Assembly: GCF_018588885.1 (NCBI RefSeq)
Contig: NZ_JAFFIW010000013.1
Coordinates: forward strand, 62,001 to 126,000
Direction of reading: 5' to 3'
DNA from: Mesorhizobium sp. dw_380
GTDB taxonomy: Bacteria; Pseudomonadota; Alphaproteobacteria; Rhizobiales; Rhizobiaceae
DNA length: 64,000 nt
The translations under genes were made by a program, and so were the position numbers. Positions within the stretch are counted from its first letter, which is position 1, and the number at the start of each line of letters is the position of its first letter. Shown here one piece after another: positions 13,054-22,147 of this stretch. Under the pieces are notes generated by a model. The model saw only the letters and a list, made by a program, of their open reading frames with translations. It did not search any database and was not told the DNA's origin.

Positions 13054-13080
13054 CGGTCTTCGGATCGCTCCCGAAGACCG
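13054..13080 (+). promoter_or_regulatory. perfect 10-bp stem-loop between rpsH and rplF
   Basis: CGGTCTTCGG at 13054-13063 is the exact reverse complement of CCGAAGACCG at 13071-13080, with a seven-base loop. There is no following T-run, so it is unlikely to be a strong intrinsic terminator. It may stabilise or punctuate the spc mRNA. Confidence 0.5.
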
Positions 13081-13115
13081 AGACCTGAAACAAGAGAAGT
13101 GACGAGGACAACAAA

Positions 13116-13649
13116 ATGTCTCGTATTGGAAAGAAACCCGTTTCGCTGCCGCAGGGCGTGACCGCGACCGTCAACGGCCAGACCGTGACGGCGAAGGGCC
13201 CCAAGGGCGAGCTGAAGTTCGTGGTGAACGACGAAGTCCTGGTCAAGATGGAAGGCAGCGAGATCGCTGTCCAGCCGCGCGACCAGACCAAGACCGCCCG
13301 CTCCAAATGGGGCATGTCGCGCACGCAGATCGTCAACATCCTGCATGGCGTCAAGGACGGGTTCGAGAAGAAGCTCGAGATCACCGGCGTCGGCTATCGT
13401 GCCGCACTTCAGGGCAAGAACTTGCAGCTGGCACTTGGCTTCAGTCATGACGTCGTCTACGAGACGCCGGCTGGCATCACCATCACGGTGCCGAAGCCGA
13501 CGGAGATCACCGTAGCCGGCATCGACAAGCAGCAGGTTGGCCAGGTTGCCGCGGAGATCCGCGAGTACCGTGGCCCCGAGCCTTACAAAGGCAAGGGCGT
13601 CCGCTACGCCGGCGAGAAGATCGTCCGCAAGGAAGGCAAGAAGAAGTAG
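13116..13649 (+). CDS. rplF: 50S ribosomal protein L6
   Basis: L6 lies near the sarcin-ricin loop and the factor-binding site. The 177-residue protein begins [15 protein letters not shown] and keeps the C-terminal [18 protein letters not shown] signature. GACGAGGACAAC precedes the start. It is flanked on both sides by unusual structured spacers. Confidence 0.98.
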   Translation: MSRIGKKPVSLPQGVTATVNGQTVTAKGPKGELKFVVNDEVLVKMEGSEIAVQPRDQTKTARSKWGMSRTQIVNILHGVKDGFEKKLEITGVGYRAALQGKNLQLALGFSHDVVYETPAGITITVPKPTEITVAGIDKQQVGQVAAEIREYRGPEPYKGKGVRYAGEKIVRKEGKKK

Positions 13650-13652
13650 TGG

Positions 13653-13695
13653 GCTTGGCCCTGAAAAGTTGAAGACTTTTCGGAAAGGGCCAAGC
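13653..13695 (+). promoter_or_regulatory. long imperfect stem-loop after rplF
   Basis: GCTTGGCCCT (13653-13662) pairs with AGGGCCAAGC (13686-13695), and the inner GAAAAGT (63-69) pairs with ACTTTTC (75-81). Together they give 17 base pairs with a small bulge on the 3' side. No T-run follows directly. It sits just upstream of a second, terminator-like structure. Confidence 0.5.
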
Positions 13696-13713
13696 TAAAG
13701 AAGTGTAACGCCG

Positions 13714-13770
13714 CGGGGAGCGGTCGCGGGAGGCGCTTTCGCCTACCGCACATGGCGGCCCCCGTTTTTT
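13714..13770 (+). terminator. nested terminator-like hairpin upstream of rplR (possible attenuator)
   Basis: Three nested arms are visible: CGGGG (13714-18) with CCCCG (60-64), GCGGT (20-24) with ACCGC (45-49), and AGGCG (31-35) with CGCCT (40-44) around a CTTT loop. Six T residues follow at 13765-13770. This has the form of an intrinsic terminator, yet it lies in mid-operon 20 bases before rplR. Partial termination or attenuation is the natural reading; function is not shown. Confidence 0.5.
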
Positions 13771-13789
13771 GAAGGCAAGGAAGACCATC

Positions 13790-14149
13790 ATGGGTACCAA
13801 GGAATCCACGCAGCGTCGTGCGCAGCGCGTTCGTCGTCAGATCAGGAAGGTCGCGGGCGAGCGTCCGCGTCTGTCGGTACACCGCACCTCGAAGAACATC
13901 TATGTTCAGGTGATCGACGACGCCAAGGGCCACACCATCGCTGCCGCTTCGACGCTGGAGAAGGACCTCAAGGGTTCGCTCAAGACCGGCGCCGATACCG
14001 CCGCCGCCGCCGCGATCGGCAAGCTGATCGCCGAGCGTGCCACCAAGGCTGGCGTCAAGGAAGTCGTCTTCGACCGTGGCGCCTACATCTATCACGGCCG
14101 CGTCAAGGCGCTGGCGGAAGCTGCTCGCGAAGGCGGCTTGAGCTTCTAA
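13790..14149 (+). CDS. rplR: 50S ribosomal protein L18
   Basis: L18 binds 5S rRNA. The ATG at 13790, preceded by AAGGAAG, gives [18 protein letters not shown] and a 119-residue product; an upstream in-frame start at 13769 would fall within the terminator-like structure and adds non-homologous residues. [20 protein letters not shown] and the C-terminal REGGLSF are family signatures. Confidence 0.96.
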   Translation: MGTKESTQRRAQRVRRQIRKVAGERPRLSVHRTSKNIYVQVIDDAKGHTIAAASTLEKDLKGSLKTGADTAAAAAIGKLIAERATKAGVKEVVFDRGAYIYHGRVKALAEAAREGGLSF

Positions 14150-14236
14150 TTCTAAGAAACTTTCGCCCCCGGTGACCCAAAGAGGCGCCGGATCTTATCA
14201 GCAACCGTGCTTCCGGAAAAAAACAAGGAACAGGAT

Positions 14237-14800
14237 ATGGCACAGGAACGTAGGGACGGCGGCCGCGGCCGCGAGCGTGAAGAGCGCGACGACGGCATGG
14301 TGGACAAGCTGGTCCACATCAACCGCGTCGCCAAGGTCGTCAAGGGTGGCCGCCGCTTCGGCTTCGCCGCACTCGTCGTCGTCGGCGACCAGAAGGGCCG
14401 CGTCGGCTTTGGTCATGGCAAGGCGCGCGAAGTGCCGGAAGCCATCCGCAAGGCGACCGAATCGGCAAAGCGCGACATGATCTTCGTGCCGCTGCGCTCG
14501 GGCCGCACGCTGCACCACGACGTCGAAGGACGCTGGGGCGCCGGACGCGTGCTGCTGCGCGCCGCCAAGCAGGGTACCGGCATCATCGCCGGCGGTCCGA
14601 TGCGCGCTGTCTTCGAGACGCTCGGCATGCATGACGTGGTCGCCAAGTCGATGGGTTCGTCGAACCCCTACAACATGGTTCGCGCCACCTTCGACGCGCT
14701 GAAGAGCCAGATGCATCCCAAGGATGTGGCTGCCGCGCGCGGCATCAAGTATTCGACCCTTCAGGCCCGCCGCGGCACCGCCGTTGCGGCTGAAGAATAG
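14237..14800 (+). CDS. rpsE: 30S ribosomal protein S5
   Basis: S5 helps form the mRNA entry channel and affects fidelity. The ATG at 14237 follows AAGGAACAGG and starts [15 protein letters not shown], giving 187 residues. The S5 double-stranded RNA-binding domain with [27 protein letters not shown] sequence lies at about residues 20-85. The extended Arg/Gly N-terminus is typical of rhizobia. Confidence 0.97.
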   Translation: MAQERRDGGRGREREERDDGMVDKLVHINRVAKVVKGGRRFGFAALVVVGDQKGRVGFGHGKAREVPEAIRKATESAKRDMIFVPLRSGRTLHHDVEGRWGAGRVLLRAAKQGTGIIAGGPMRAVFETLGMHDVVAKSMGSSNPYNMVRATFDALKSQMHPKDVAAARGIKYSTLQARRGTAVAAEE

Positions 14801-14824
14801 TCGATCTGACCAGGGATTTTGACC

Positions 14825-15022
14825 ATGGCCAAGAAAGCAACCAAGACCATCACCGTTGAGCAGATCGGTTCGCCGATCCGCCGTCCGAAGGAGCAGCGCG
14901 CGACGCTGGTCGGCCTCGGCCTCAACAAGATGCACAAGCAGCGCACCCTGGAAGATACGCCATCCGTGCGCGGCATGATCGCCGCCGTTCAGCATCTCGT
15001 CCGCGTCGTGGACGAGGGCTGA
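14825..15022 (+). CDS. rpmD: 50S ribosomal protein L30
   Basis: L30 is a small late-assembly protein. The ATG at 14825 gives a 65-residue protein, [18 protein letters not shown], with the conserved [12 protein letters not shown] block. A TTG two codons upstream is possible but less likely. It lies 24 bases after rpsE. Confidence 0.95.
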   Translation: MAKKATKTITVEQIGSPIRRPKEQRATLVGLGLNKMHKQRTLEDTPSVRGMIAAVQHLVRVVDEG

Positions 15023-15044
15023 GCCAAAGCGCAGGAGAACCCAG

Positions 15045-15518
15045 ATGAAACTCAACGATCTGCGTGACAAGGACGGCGCGACGCATTCCAAGAAGCGTCT
15101 CGGCCGCGGCATCGGCTCCGGCTCGGGCAAGACCGCCGGTCGCGGCGTCAAGGGCCAGAAGGCACGCTCCGGCGTCGCCATCAACGGCTTCGAGGGTGGC
15201 CAGATGCCGCTCTATCGGCGTCTGCCGAAGCGTGGCTTCAACAACATCTTCGCCAAGAGCTTTGTCGTCGTCTCGCTGGCCCGCATCCAGGCCGCCATCG
15301 ACGCCAAGAAGCTCGACGCCAAGGCGACCGTGACGGCCGAGGCGCTTGTCGCCGCCGGCGTCATCCGCCGCGTCAAGGACGGCGTGCGCGTCCTGTCCGA
15401 TGGCGATCTGAAGGCAAAGCTTGCCTTCGACGTGGCCGGCGCTTCCAAGGCCGCGATCGAGAAGATCGAAAAGGCCGGCGGCTCGGTCAAGTTGCCGGAA
15501 AAGGCAGCCGCCGAGTAA
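15045..15518 (+). CDS. rplO: 50S ribosomal protein L15
   Basis: L15 is a late-assembly protein that threads through the 50S core. The 157-residue protein begins [22 protein letters not shown] and has the Gly-rich [18 protein letters not shown] stretch followed by [28 protein letters not shown] precedes the start. It is the last ribosomal protein gene before secY. Confidence 0.98.
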   Translation: MKLNDLRDKDGATHSKKRLGRGIGSGSGKTAGRGVKGQKARSGVAINGFEGGQMPLYRRLPKRGFNNIFAKSFVVVSLARIQAAIDAKKLDAKATVTAEALVAAGVIRRVKDGVRVLSDGDLKAKLAFDVAGASKAAIEKIEKAGGSVKLPEKAAAE

Positions 15519-15593
15519 CGGCGATTTGAAGCGCGATCGGCAAGAGTGGGATCTGTTTTTTGCTCACGATTGCGCTTTGATCTGCTCAATTAG

Positions 15594-15617
15594 GCGGCCG
15601 CGTCAACGCGGCCGCTT
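15594..15617 (+). terminator. GC-rich hairpin between rplO and secY
   Basis: GCGGCCGCG at 15594-15602 pairs perfectly with CGCGGCCGC at 15607-15615 around a TCAA tetraloop. The tail TTGCATGTTT is only weakly T-rich. The 194-base spacer also holds an AGCGC/GCGCT long-range pairing further upstream. This may reduce transcription into secY-adk relative to the ribosomal genes. Confidence 0.4.
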
Positions 15618-15712
15618 GCATGTTTACAGCCCGGAGCTTATCTCGTGAGCTTCGGTGAAACGCACCGCCTGACCTCACGGGCCATCAAGCGTTACCAAGC
15701 GGAGAATCAGGC

Positions 15713-17049
<1,337 letters not shown>

Positions 17050-17053
<4 letters not shown>

Positions 17054-17646
17054 GGTTGATTTTGCTTGGGCCGCCAGGAGCGGGCAAGGGGACACAAGCA
17101 CAAAGATTGGTAGAAAAATACGGCATACCTCAGCTTTCGACGGGCGACATGCTGCGTGCCGCCGTTCAGGCCGGTACCGAAGTCGGCAAGCGGGCCAAGG
17201 CCGTGATGGATGCTGGTGAGCTGGTGTCCGACGCCATCGTCAACGCCATCGTTGCCGAGCGCATTGATCAGCCCGATTGCGCCAGGGGTTTTATCCTCGA
17301 CGGCTATCCGCGCACGCTGGTGCAGGCCGATGCGGTTGAATCGATGCTTTCGGATCGTGGCATCAGCCTCGACACGGTCATCGAACTGGTCGTTGACGAC
17401 AGGGCTCTGGTCGGCCGCATCGTCAAACGCGCCGAGGATGCCAAGGCGGCCGGCCTGCCGGTCCGCAAGGACGACAATCCCGCGGTGTTCGAAGAGCGCC
17501 TGCGCGAGTACTACAAGAAGACCGCTCCGCTGACCGGCTACTATTACGCCAAGGGCAGGCTCCGGACTGTCGACGGCATGGCCAGCATCGACGCGGTGAC
17601 CGCCGAGATCGAAGCGGTGCTCGCGGCCGCTGCCAGGGCGCGGTAG
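17050..17646 (+). CDS. adk: adenylate kinase
   Basis: Adenylate kinase interconverts AMP, ADP and ATP. The 198-residue protein has the P-loop [11 protein letters not shown] (7-17), the AMP-binding [10 protein letters not shown] segment and [10 protein letters not shown] (conserved Asp-Gly-Pro/Tyr-Arg). The LID is the short type without the four zinc cysteines. The four-base overlap with secY is the common bacterial arrangement. The usual downstream infA/rpmJ genes are not found here. Confidence 0.97.
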
Positions 17647-17665
17647 AGGAAAATAACGATTACGC

Positions 17666-17694
17666 TTGACGGAAGCGGTTCGCTGCGGTATGGC
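17666..17694 (+). promoter_or_regulatory. sigma-70-type promoter of the alpha operon
   Basis: TTGACG at 17666-17671, a 17-base spacer, then TATGGC at 17689-17694 fit the alphaproteobacterial housekeeping consensus well. The site lies 19 bases after the adk stop and about 170 bases before the rpsM start, in a 219-base spacer with no other gene. It would let rpsM-rpsK-rpoA-rplQ be transcribed apart from spc. Confidence 0.65.
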
Positions 17695-17865
17695 GGCCCG
17701 TCTTCCTATCAGGTGCGCACTTTGCTTGTCCGCAAGGGCAAGGCAGTCGCTTTGAACTGGAAACTCCCGCAAGGGCCGGTCTCCACCGGACGCGGGGCAA
17801 CTTTGACAGCGCCGGGCCTACCTTGTTTTTGAGGGTTGGCCGGCCCACATGGAGAAGAGAAGAAC

Positions 17866-18234
17866 ATGGCTCGTATAGCCGGCGTCAACATTCCGACCAA
17901 CAAGCGCGTCGTCATCGCGCTTCAGTACATTCACGGCATCGGCAAGAAGTTCGCCCAGGAGATCGTCGACAAGGTCGGCATCCCCGCCGAACGCCGCGTC
18001 AACCAGCTGACCGACGCGGAAGTCTTGCAGATCCGCGAGACCATCGACCGCGATTACCAGGTCGAAGGCGACCTGCGCCGCGAAGTCTCGATGAATATCA
18101 AGCGGCTCATGGACCTCGGCTGCTACCGCGGCCTGCGTCACCGCCGCTCGCTGCCGGTTCGCGGTCAGCGCACGCACACCAACGCACGTACCCGCAAGGG
18201 CCCGGCCAAGTCGATCGCCGGCAAGAAGAAGTAA
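17866..18234 (+). CDS. rpsM: 30S ribosomal protein S13
   Basis: S13 forms bridges to the 50S subunit from the 30S head. The ATG at 17866 is preceded by AGAAGAGAAGAAC and gives [15 protein letters not shown], the canonical start; the frame is open further upstream without homology. The product is 122 residues with the [18 protein letters not shown] signature and a Lys-rich tail. Confidence 0.97.
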   Translation: MARIAGVNIPTNKRVVIALQYIHGIGKKFAQEIVDKVGIPAERRVNQLTDAEVLQIRETIDRDYQVEGDLRREVSMNIKRLMDLGCYRGLRHRRSLPVRGQRTHTNARTRKGPAKSIAGKKK

Positions 18235-18239
18235 TTTGA

Positions 18240-18303
18240 GCGAATAGCGAGTAGCCATTAGCGAGTAGGGGTCCCTATTCGCTATTCCCTACTCACAACT
18301 CGC
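18240..18303. repeat. inverted element of phased 7-bp units, between rpsM and rpsK
   Basis: Four consecutive heptads, GCGAATA, GCGAGTA, GCCATTA and GCGAGTA, fill 18240-18267. An eight-base centre GGGGTCCC follows, then four heptads in inverse orientation, TATTCGC, TATTCCC, TACTCAC and AACTCGC, fill 18276-18303. The shared unit is close to GYGARTA. The phasing is exact on both arms. The same design, with a related unit, occurs again at 19865-19958. It is non-coding and lies inside an operon. Confidence 0.8.
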
Positions 18304-18361
18304 TTTCAAAGGTGGAGCCGCTGGCATTACGGCGGTGTAGAGATCAACTGAAAGGACTATC

Positions 18362-18751
18362 ATGGCCAAGGAAGCCGCTCGTGTTCGCCGTCGCGAACGC
18401 AAGAATATCTCGTCGGGCGTTGCCCACGTCAATTCGACCTTCAACAACACGATGATCACCATCACCGACGCGCAGGGCAATTCGATCGCCTGGTCGTCGG
18501 CCGGTGCCCAGGGCTTCAAGGGTTCGCGCAAGTCGACCCCGTTCGCCGCCCAGATGGCGGCCGAGGACGTTGCCAAGAAGGCCCAGGAACACGGCATGCG
18601 CATGCTCGAAGTCGAGGTCTGCGGACCTGGCTCGGGCCGCGAATCCGCGCTGCGCGCACTGCAGGCGGCCGGCTTCACCATCACCTCGATCCGTGATGTG
18701 ACGCCGATCCCGCACAATGGCTGCCGCCCGCGCAAGAAGCGCCGCGTCTAA
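18362..18751 (+). CDS. rpsK: 30S ribosomal protein S11
   Basis: S11 lies on the 30S platform near the mRNA exit. The 129-residue protein starts [15 protein letters not shown] and keeps [14 protein letters not shown] and the C-terminal [27 protein letters not shown] precedes the ATG. The rpsM-rpsK spacer carries the heptad element. As in other alphaproteobacteria, rpsD is absent from this operon. Confidence 0.98.
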   Translation: MAKEAARVRRRERKNISSGVAHVNSTFNNTMITITDAQGNSIAWSSAGAQGFKGSRKSTPFAAQMAAEDVAKKAQEHGMRMLEVEVCGPGSGRESALRALQAAGFTITSIRDVTPIPHNGCRPRKKRRV

Positions 18752-18850
18752 CATTATCGAACGCCGCGCGAACGCCAAAGGCGTTCCTCCGCGGTATTCC
18801 AGGTCGCCCGCCACGATTGGATGGTGGCGGGTCAACGGAAGGAAAGCATC

Positions 18851-19861
18851 ATGATCCAGAAAAATTGGCAGGAACTGATCAAGCCGAACAAGATCGAGTT
18901 CTCGTCGAAGAAGAAGACGCTGACCACGCTGGTCGCCGAGCCGCTCGAGCGCGGCTTTGGCCTCACCCTCGGCAACGCGCTGCGCCGCGTGCTTCTGTCT
19001 TCGCTGCGCGGTGCGGCTGTCACCGCCGTGCAGATCGACGGTGTTCTGCATGAATTCTCGTCCATCGCCGGCGTGCGCGAGGACGTGACCGATATCGTCC
19101 TCAACATCAAGGAAATCGCCATCCGCATGGAAGGCGATGGCCCCAAGCGGATGGTCGTTCGCAAGCAGGGACCGGGTGCGGTTCTCGCCGGCGACATCCA
19201 GACGGTTGGCGATGTCGAGATCCTCAACCCCGACCACGTCATCTGCACGCTTGACGAAGGCGCTGAGATCCGCATGGAGTTCACCGTCGATACCGGCAAG
19301 GGTTATGTGCCGGCCGAGCGCAACCGCGCCGAGGATGCACCGATCGGCCTGATCCCGGTCGACAGCCTGTATTCGCCGGTCAAGAAGGTCTCCTACAAAG
19401 TCGAGAACACCCGTGAGGGCCAGGTTCTCGACTATGATAAGCTGACCATGACCATCGAGACCGACGGTTCGATCTCCGGCGAGGACGCGGTGGCTTTCGC
19501 CGCCCGCATCCTGCAGGACCAGCTCGGCCTGTTCGTCAACTTCGACGAGCCGCAGAAGGAAGTCGCAGCGGAAGCCGTCACCGAACTTGCCTTCAATCCG
19601 GCACTGCTTAAGAAGGTCGACGAACTCGAGCTTTCGGTGCGTTCGGCCAACTGCCTGAAGAACGACAACATCGTCTATATCGGCGATCTCATCCAGAAGA
19701 CCGAAGCCGAGATGCTGCGCACCCCGAACTTCGGCCGCAAATCGCTGAACGAGATCAAGGAAGTCCTGGCGGCAATGGGCCTGCATCTCGGTATGGAAGT
19801 GCCGGACTGGCCGCCGGAAAACATCGAAGACCTCGCCAAGCGTTACGAAGATCAATACTGA
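18851..19861 (+). CDS. rpoA: DNA-directed RNA polymerase subunit alpha
   Basis: The alpha subunit dimerises to start polymerase assembly and contacts activators and UP elements. The ATG at 18851 after GGAAGGAAAGC gives [14 protein letters not shown] and a 336-residue protein, the usual size. The N-terminal dimerisation domain holds [18 protein letters not shown] (about residues 34-51). The C-terminal helix-hairpin-helix domain carries [16 protein letters not shown] and [14 protein letters not shown]. Confidence 0.98.
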
Positions 19862-19864
19862 CTG

Positions 19865-19958
19865 GTGAATTGAGAATGGTGAAATGGTGAATGGTCGCTG
19901 GTCGGCGACTTCGGAGAGCTAGGGCCCTTCCATTCACTATTCACTATTGACCATTCAC
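19865..19958. repeat. inverted element of 7-bp units, between rpoA and rplQ
   Basis: The left arm (19865-19893) reads GTGAATT, GAGAATG, GTGAAATG and GTGAATG. The right arm (19931-19958) reads CATTCAC, TATTCAC, TATTGAC and CATTCAC. The arms are inverse repeats of a GTGAATR-like heptad, with one extra base in the left arm and a 37-base centre. It fills almost all of the rpoA-rplQ spacer and matches the design of the element at 18240. Confidence 0.8.
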
Positions 19959-20005
19959 GAAACGAAACAGCCGGGCCAACCGCCCACAACACCAGGAGAA
20001 GAGCC

Positions 20006-20437
20006 ATGCGCCATGGATTTAAAGGCCGCCGGTTCGCCCGCAGCATAAGCCATCGCAAGTCGATGTTTGCCAATCTTGCCGTGTCGCTGCTCGAGCACGA
20101 GCAGATCGTCACCACCCTGCCGAAGGCGAAGGACCTGCGTCCGATCGTCGAGAAGCTGGTGACCCTCGGCAAGCGCGGCGACCTGCACGCCCGCCGCCAG
20201 GTGATCGCGCAGATCGGCAATGAAGGCGTCGTCAAGCGCCTGTTCGACACCATCGCTCCGCGCTACGCCACCCGCAACGGCGGCTATTTGCGCATCATGA
20301 AGGCGGGCTTCCGTCACGGCGACAATGCCGCCATGGCCGTCATCGAGTTCGTCGATCGCGACACCTCGGCCAAGGGCGCCGGCGACCGCGCCCGCATCGA
20401 AGCCGAAGGCACCGACGCGGAAGCCGCTGCCGCATAA
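20006..20437 (+). CDS. rplQ: 50S ribosomal protein L17
   Basis: L17 sits near the tunnel exit. The 143-residue protein starts [21 protein letters not shown] and keeps the conserved [24 protein letters not shown] block; the last ~25 residues form the Ala/Glu-rich tail seen in rhizobia. AGGAGAAG precedes the ATG. It ends the ribosomal block. Confidence 0.97.
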   Translation: MRHGFKGRRFARSISHRKSMFANLAVSLLEHEQIVTTLPKAKDLRPIVEKLVTLGKRGDLHARRQVIAQIGNEGVVKRLFDTIAPRYATRNGGYLRIMKAGFRHGDNAAMAVIEFVDRDTSAKGAGDRARIEAEGTDAEAAAA

Positions 20438-20461
20438 CGCTTCGTCTTGCCAGAGAGAATT

Positions 20462-20485
20462 AAAGGGGCCTGCGGGCCCCTTTTT
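20462..20485 (+). terminator. intrinsic terminator of the ribosomal block
   Basis: AAAGGGGCC (20462-20470) pairs with GGCCCCTTT around a TGCG loop and is followed by a run of T to 20485. It lies 25 bases after the rplQ stop and before the protease gene, and is the only clear forward-strand terminator at the end of a ribosomal gene group. Confidence 0.85.
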
Positions 20486-20614
20486 CATATTCCGGGCGCC
20501 AAGGCGTGCCCTAAACGATCGGCTGGCGCGAAAATAATCGGATTTCGGCGGCCTAGCCTTTCATTTTGCACATTCGTCGGGACAATGCGCCCGAACTCGC
20601 TTGGAGGATTCGCA

Positions 20615-22108
20615 ATGCGCGCCAAAAGACTGTCCCTTGTTCTGCTTTGCGCCTTCATGGCGTTCGCAGCCGCGCCGACGGTCAGGCACGCTCTTGCCGA
20701 GGGTACCGCACCCAAGGCGGATCCCGGTCTCTCCGATGTGCTGACAGACCTGCTGCACGGCGTCGAAGGCGAGAACGCCACCTCCGGTCCGGACAAGCGG
20801 GTGCCGTTCGGCCGCGAGGAGGTGCAACTGTCGTTCGCGCCGCTGGTCAAGCAGACGGCGCCCGCCGTGGTCAATGTCTATGCCTCGCAGACGGCCAAGG
20901 TCACGTCGCCTTTCGAGGGCGATCCTTTCTTCGAGGAGTTTTTCGGCCGCGCTCAGCCGCGCGCGCAGTCCTCGCTCGGCTCGGGCGTTCTTGTCGATCC
21001 GAGCGGTGTCATCGTCACCAATTTCCACGTCATCAAAGACGCCGACGAGGTCAAGGTGGCGACCGCCGACGGGCGCGAATTCACCAGCAAGGTGATGCTG
21101 AAGGACGAGACGCTCGATCTTGCCGTGCTCAAGATCGAATCCGACAAGCCATTCCCGGTCATCGCCATCGGCGATTCCGACGCGCTCGAGGTCGGCGATC
21201 TGGTGCTGGCCATCGGCAATCCCTTCGGCGTCGGCCAGACCACCACCAGCGGCATCGTTTCAGCACTTGCCCGCAGCCATATCGGCGTCTCGGATTCGGG
21301 CTACTTCATCCAGACCGACGCCGCCATCAATCCCGGTAATTCCGGTGGCGCGCTGATCAACATGGGTGGCCAGCTGGTCGGCATCAACACGGCCATCTAT
21401 AGCCGCAGCGGTGGCTCGATCGGCATCGGCTTTGCCATCCCGGCCAATATGGTGCGGGCGTTTGCGGATGCCGCCAAGGCCGGCCTCGACTTCTTCGAGC
21501 GCCCTTACATCGGCGCCGAGTTCGAGGCGGTGACGCCGCAGATCGCCGAATCGCTTGGCATGGAAAAGCCGAACGGGGCCCTGGTCTCTTCGGTCGATGC
21601 CGCAGGCCCGGCGGGCAAGGCAGGGCTGAAGCCCGGCGATGTCGTGCTGCAGGTCAATGGCAAGCCCGTCGAGAGCATCGAGGCGCTGGACTATCGCATG
21701 GCGACGCTGTCGATCGGCACCAAGGCGAATTTCGCGATCCTGACCAAGGGCCAGCAGGCGGCGATGGACGTCGCGCTGGAGCGCGCGCCGGAGGGGGCGA
21801 AAGCCTCGGAAGTGACGCTGCATGGCCGCAGCCCGTTCTCGGGCGCCAAGGTCGCGGAACTGTCGCCACGGCTGGCCCAGAAGCTCGGCCTGCGCACCGA
21901 TCTCAAGGGCGTGACGGTGATCGATATCAATCGCGATTCGCCTGCCGCCGACTTCGGCTTCCTGCCGGGCGACATCGTGCGCGAGGTCAACGGCACCACC
22001 ATCGACACGGCAGCGGTGCTGGCTCAGGTCGCCCAGCAGGATACGCGCTGGTGGCGCTTTACCGTCGAGCGCGGCGGGCAGATACTGCGCCAGGTGTTGC
22101 GCTATTGA
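20615..22108 (+). CDS. periplasmic Do-family serine protease (DegP/DegQ/MucD-like)
   Basis: These trypsin-fold proteases degrade misfolded envelope proteins. The ATG at 20615 follows TTGGAGGA and opens a signal peptide (MRAKRLSLVLLCAFMAFAAAPTV, cleavage near HALA-EG). The mature protein has the catalytic triad His138 (NFHVI), Asp168 (LDLAVL) and Ser243 (GNSGGAL). Two PDZ domains follow, at about residues 295-375 and 410-490. The length of 497 residues is usual. The open frame extends upstream to 20447 but crosses the rplQ terminator, so the longer start is rejected. Confidence 0.92.
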   Translation: MRAKRLSLVLLCAFMAFAAAPTVRHALAEGTAPKADPGLSDVLTDLLHGVEGENATSGPDKRVPFGREEVQLSFAPLVKQTAPAVVNVYASQTAKVTSPFEGDPFFEEFFGRAQPRAQSSLGSGVLVDPSGVIVTNFHVIKDADEVKVATADGREFTSKVMLKDETLDLAVLKIESDKPFPVIAIGDSDALEVGDLVLAIGNPFGVGQTTTSGIVSALARSHIGVSDSGYFIQTDAAINPGNSGGALINMGGQLVGINTAIYSRSGGSIGIGFAIPANMVRAFADAAKAGLDFFERPYIGAEFEAVTPQIAESLGMEKPNGALVSSVDAAGPAGKAGLKPGDVVLQVNGKPVESIEALDYRMATLSIGTKANFAILTKGQQAAMDVALERAPEGAKASEVTLHGRSPFSGAKVAELSPRLAQKLGLRTDLKGVTVIDINRDSPAADFGFLPGDIVREVNGTTIDTAAVLAQVAQQDTRWWRFTVERGGQILRQVLRY

Positions 22109-22147
22109 GCTCGATCCGGAAGGGCCGTGCTCCAACCTGAGACATAG

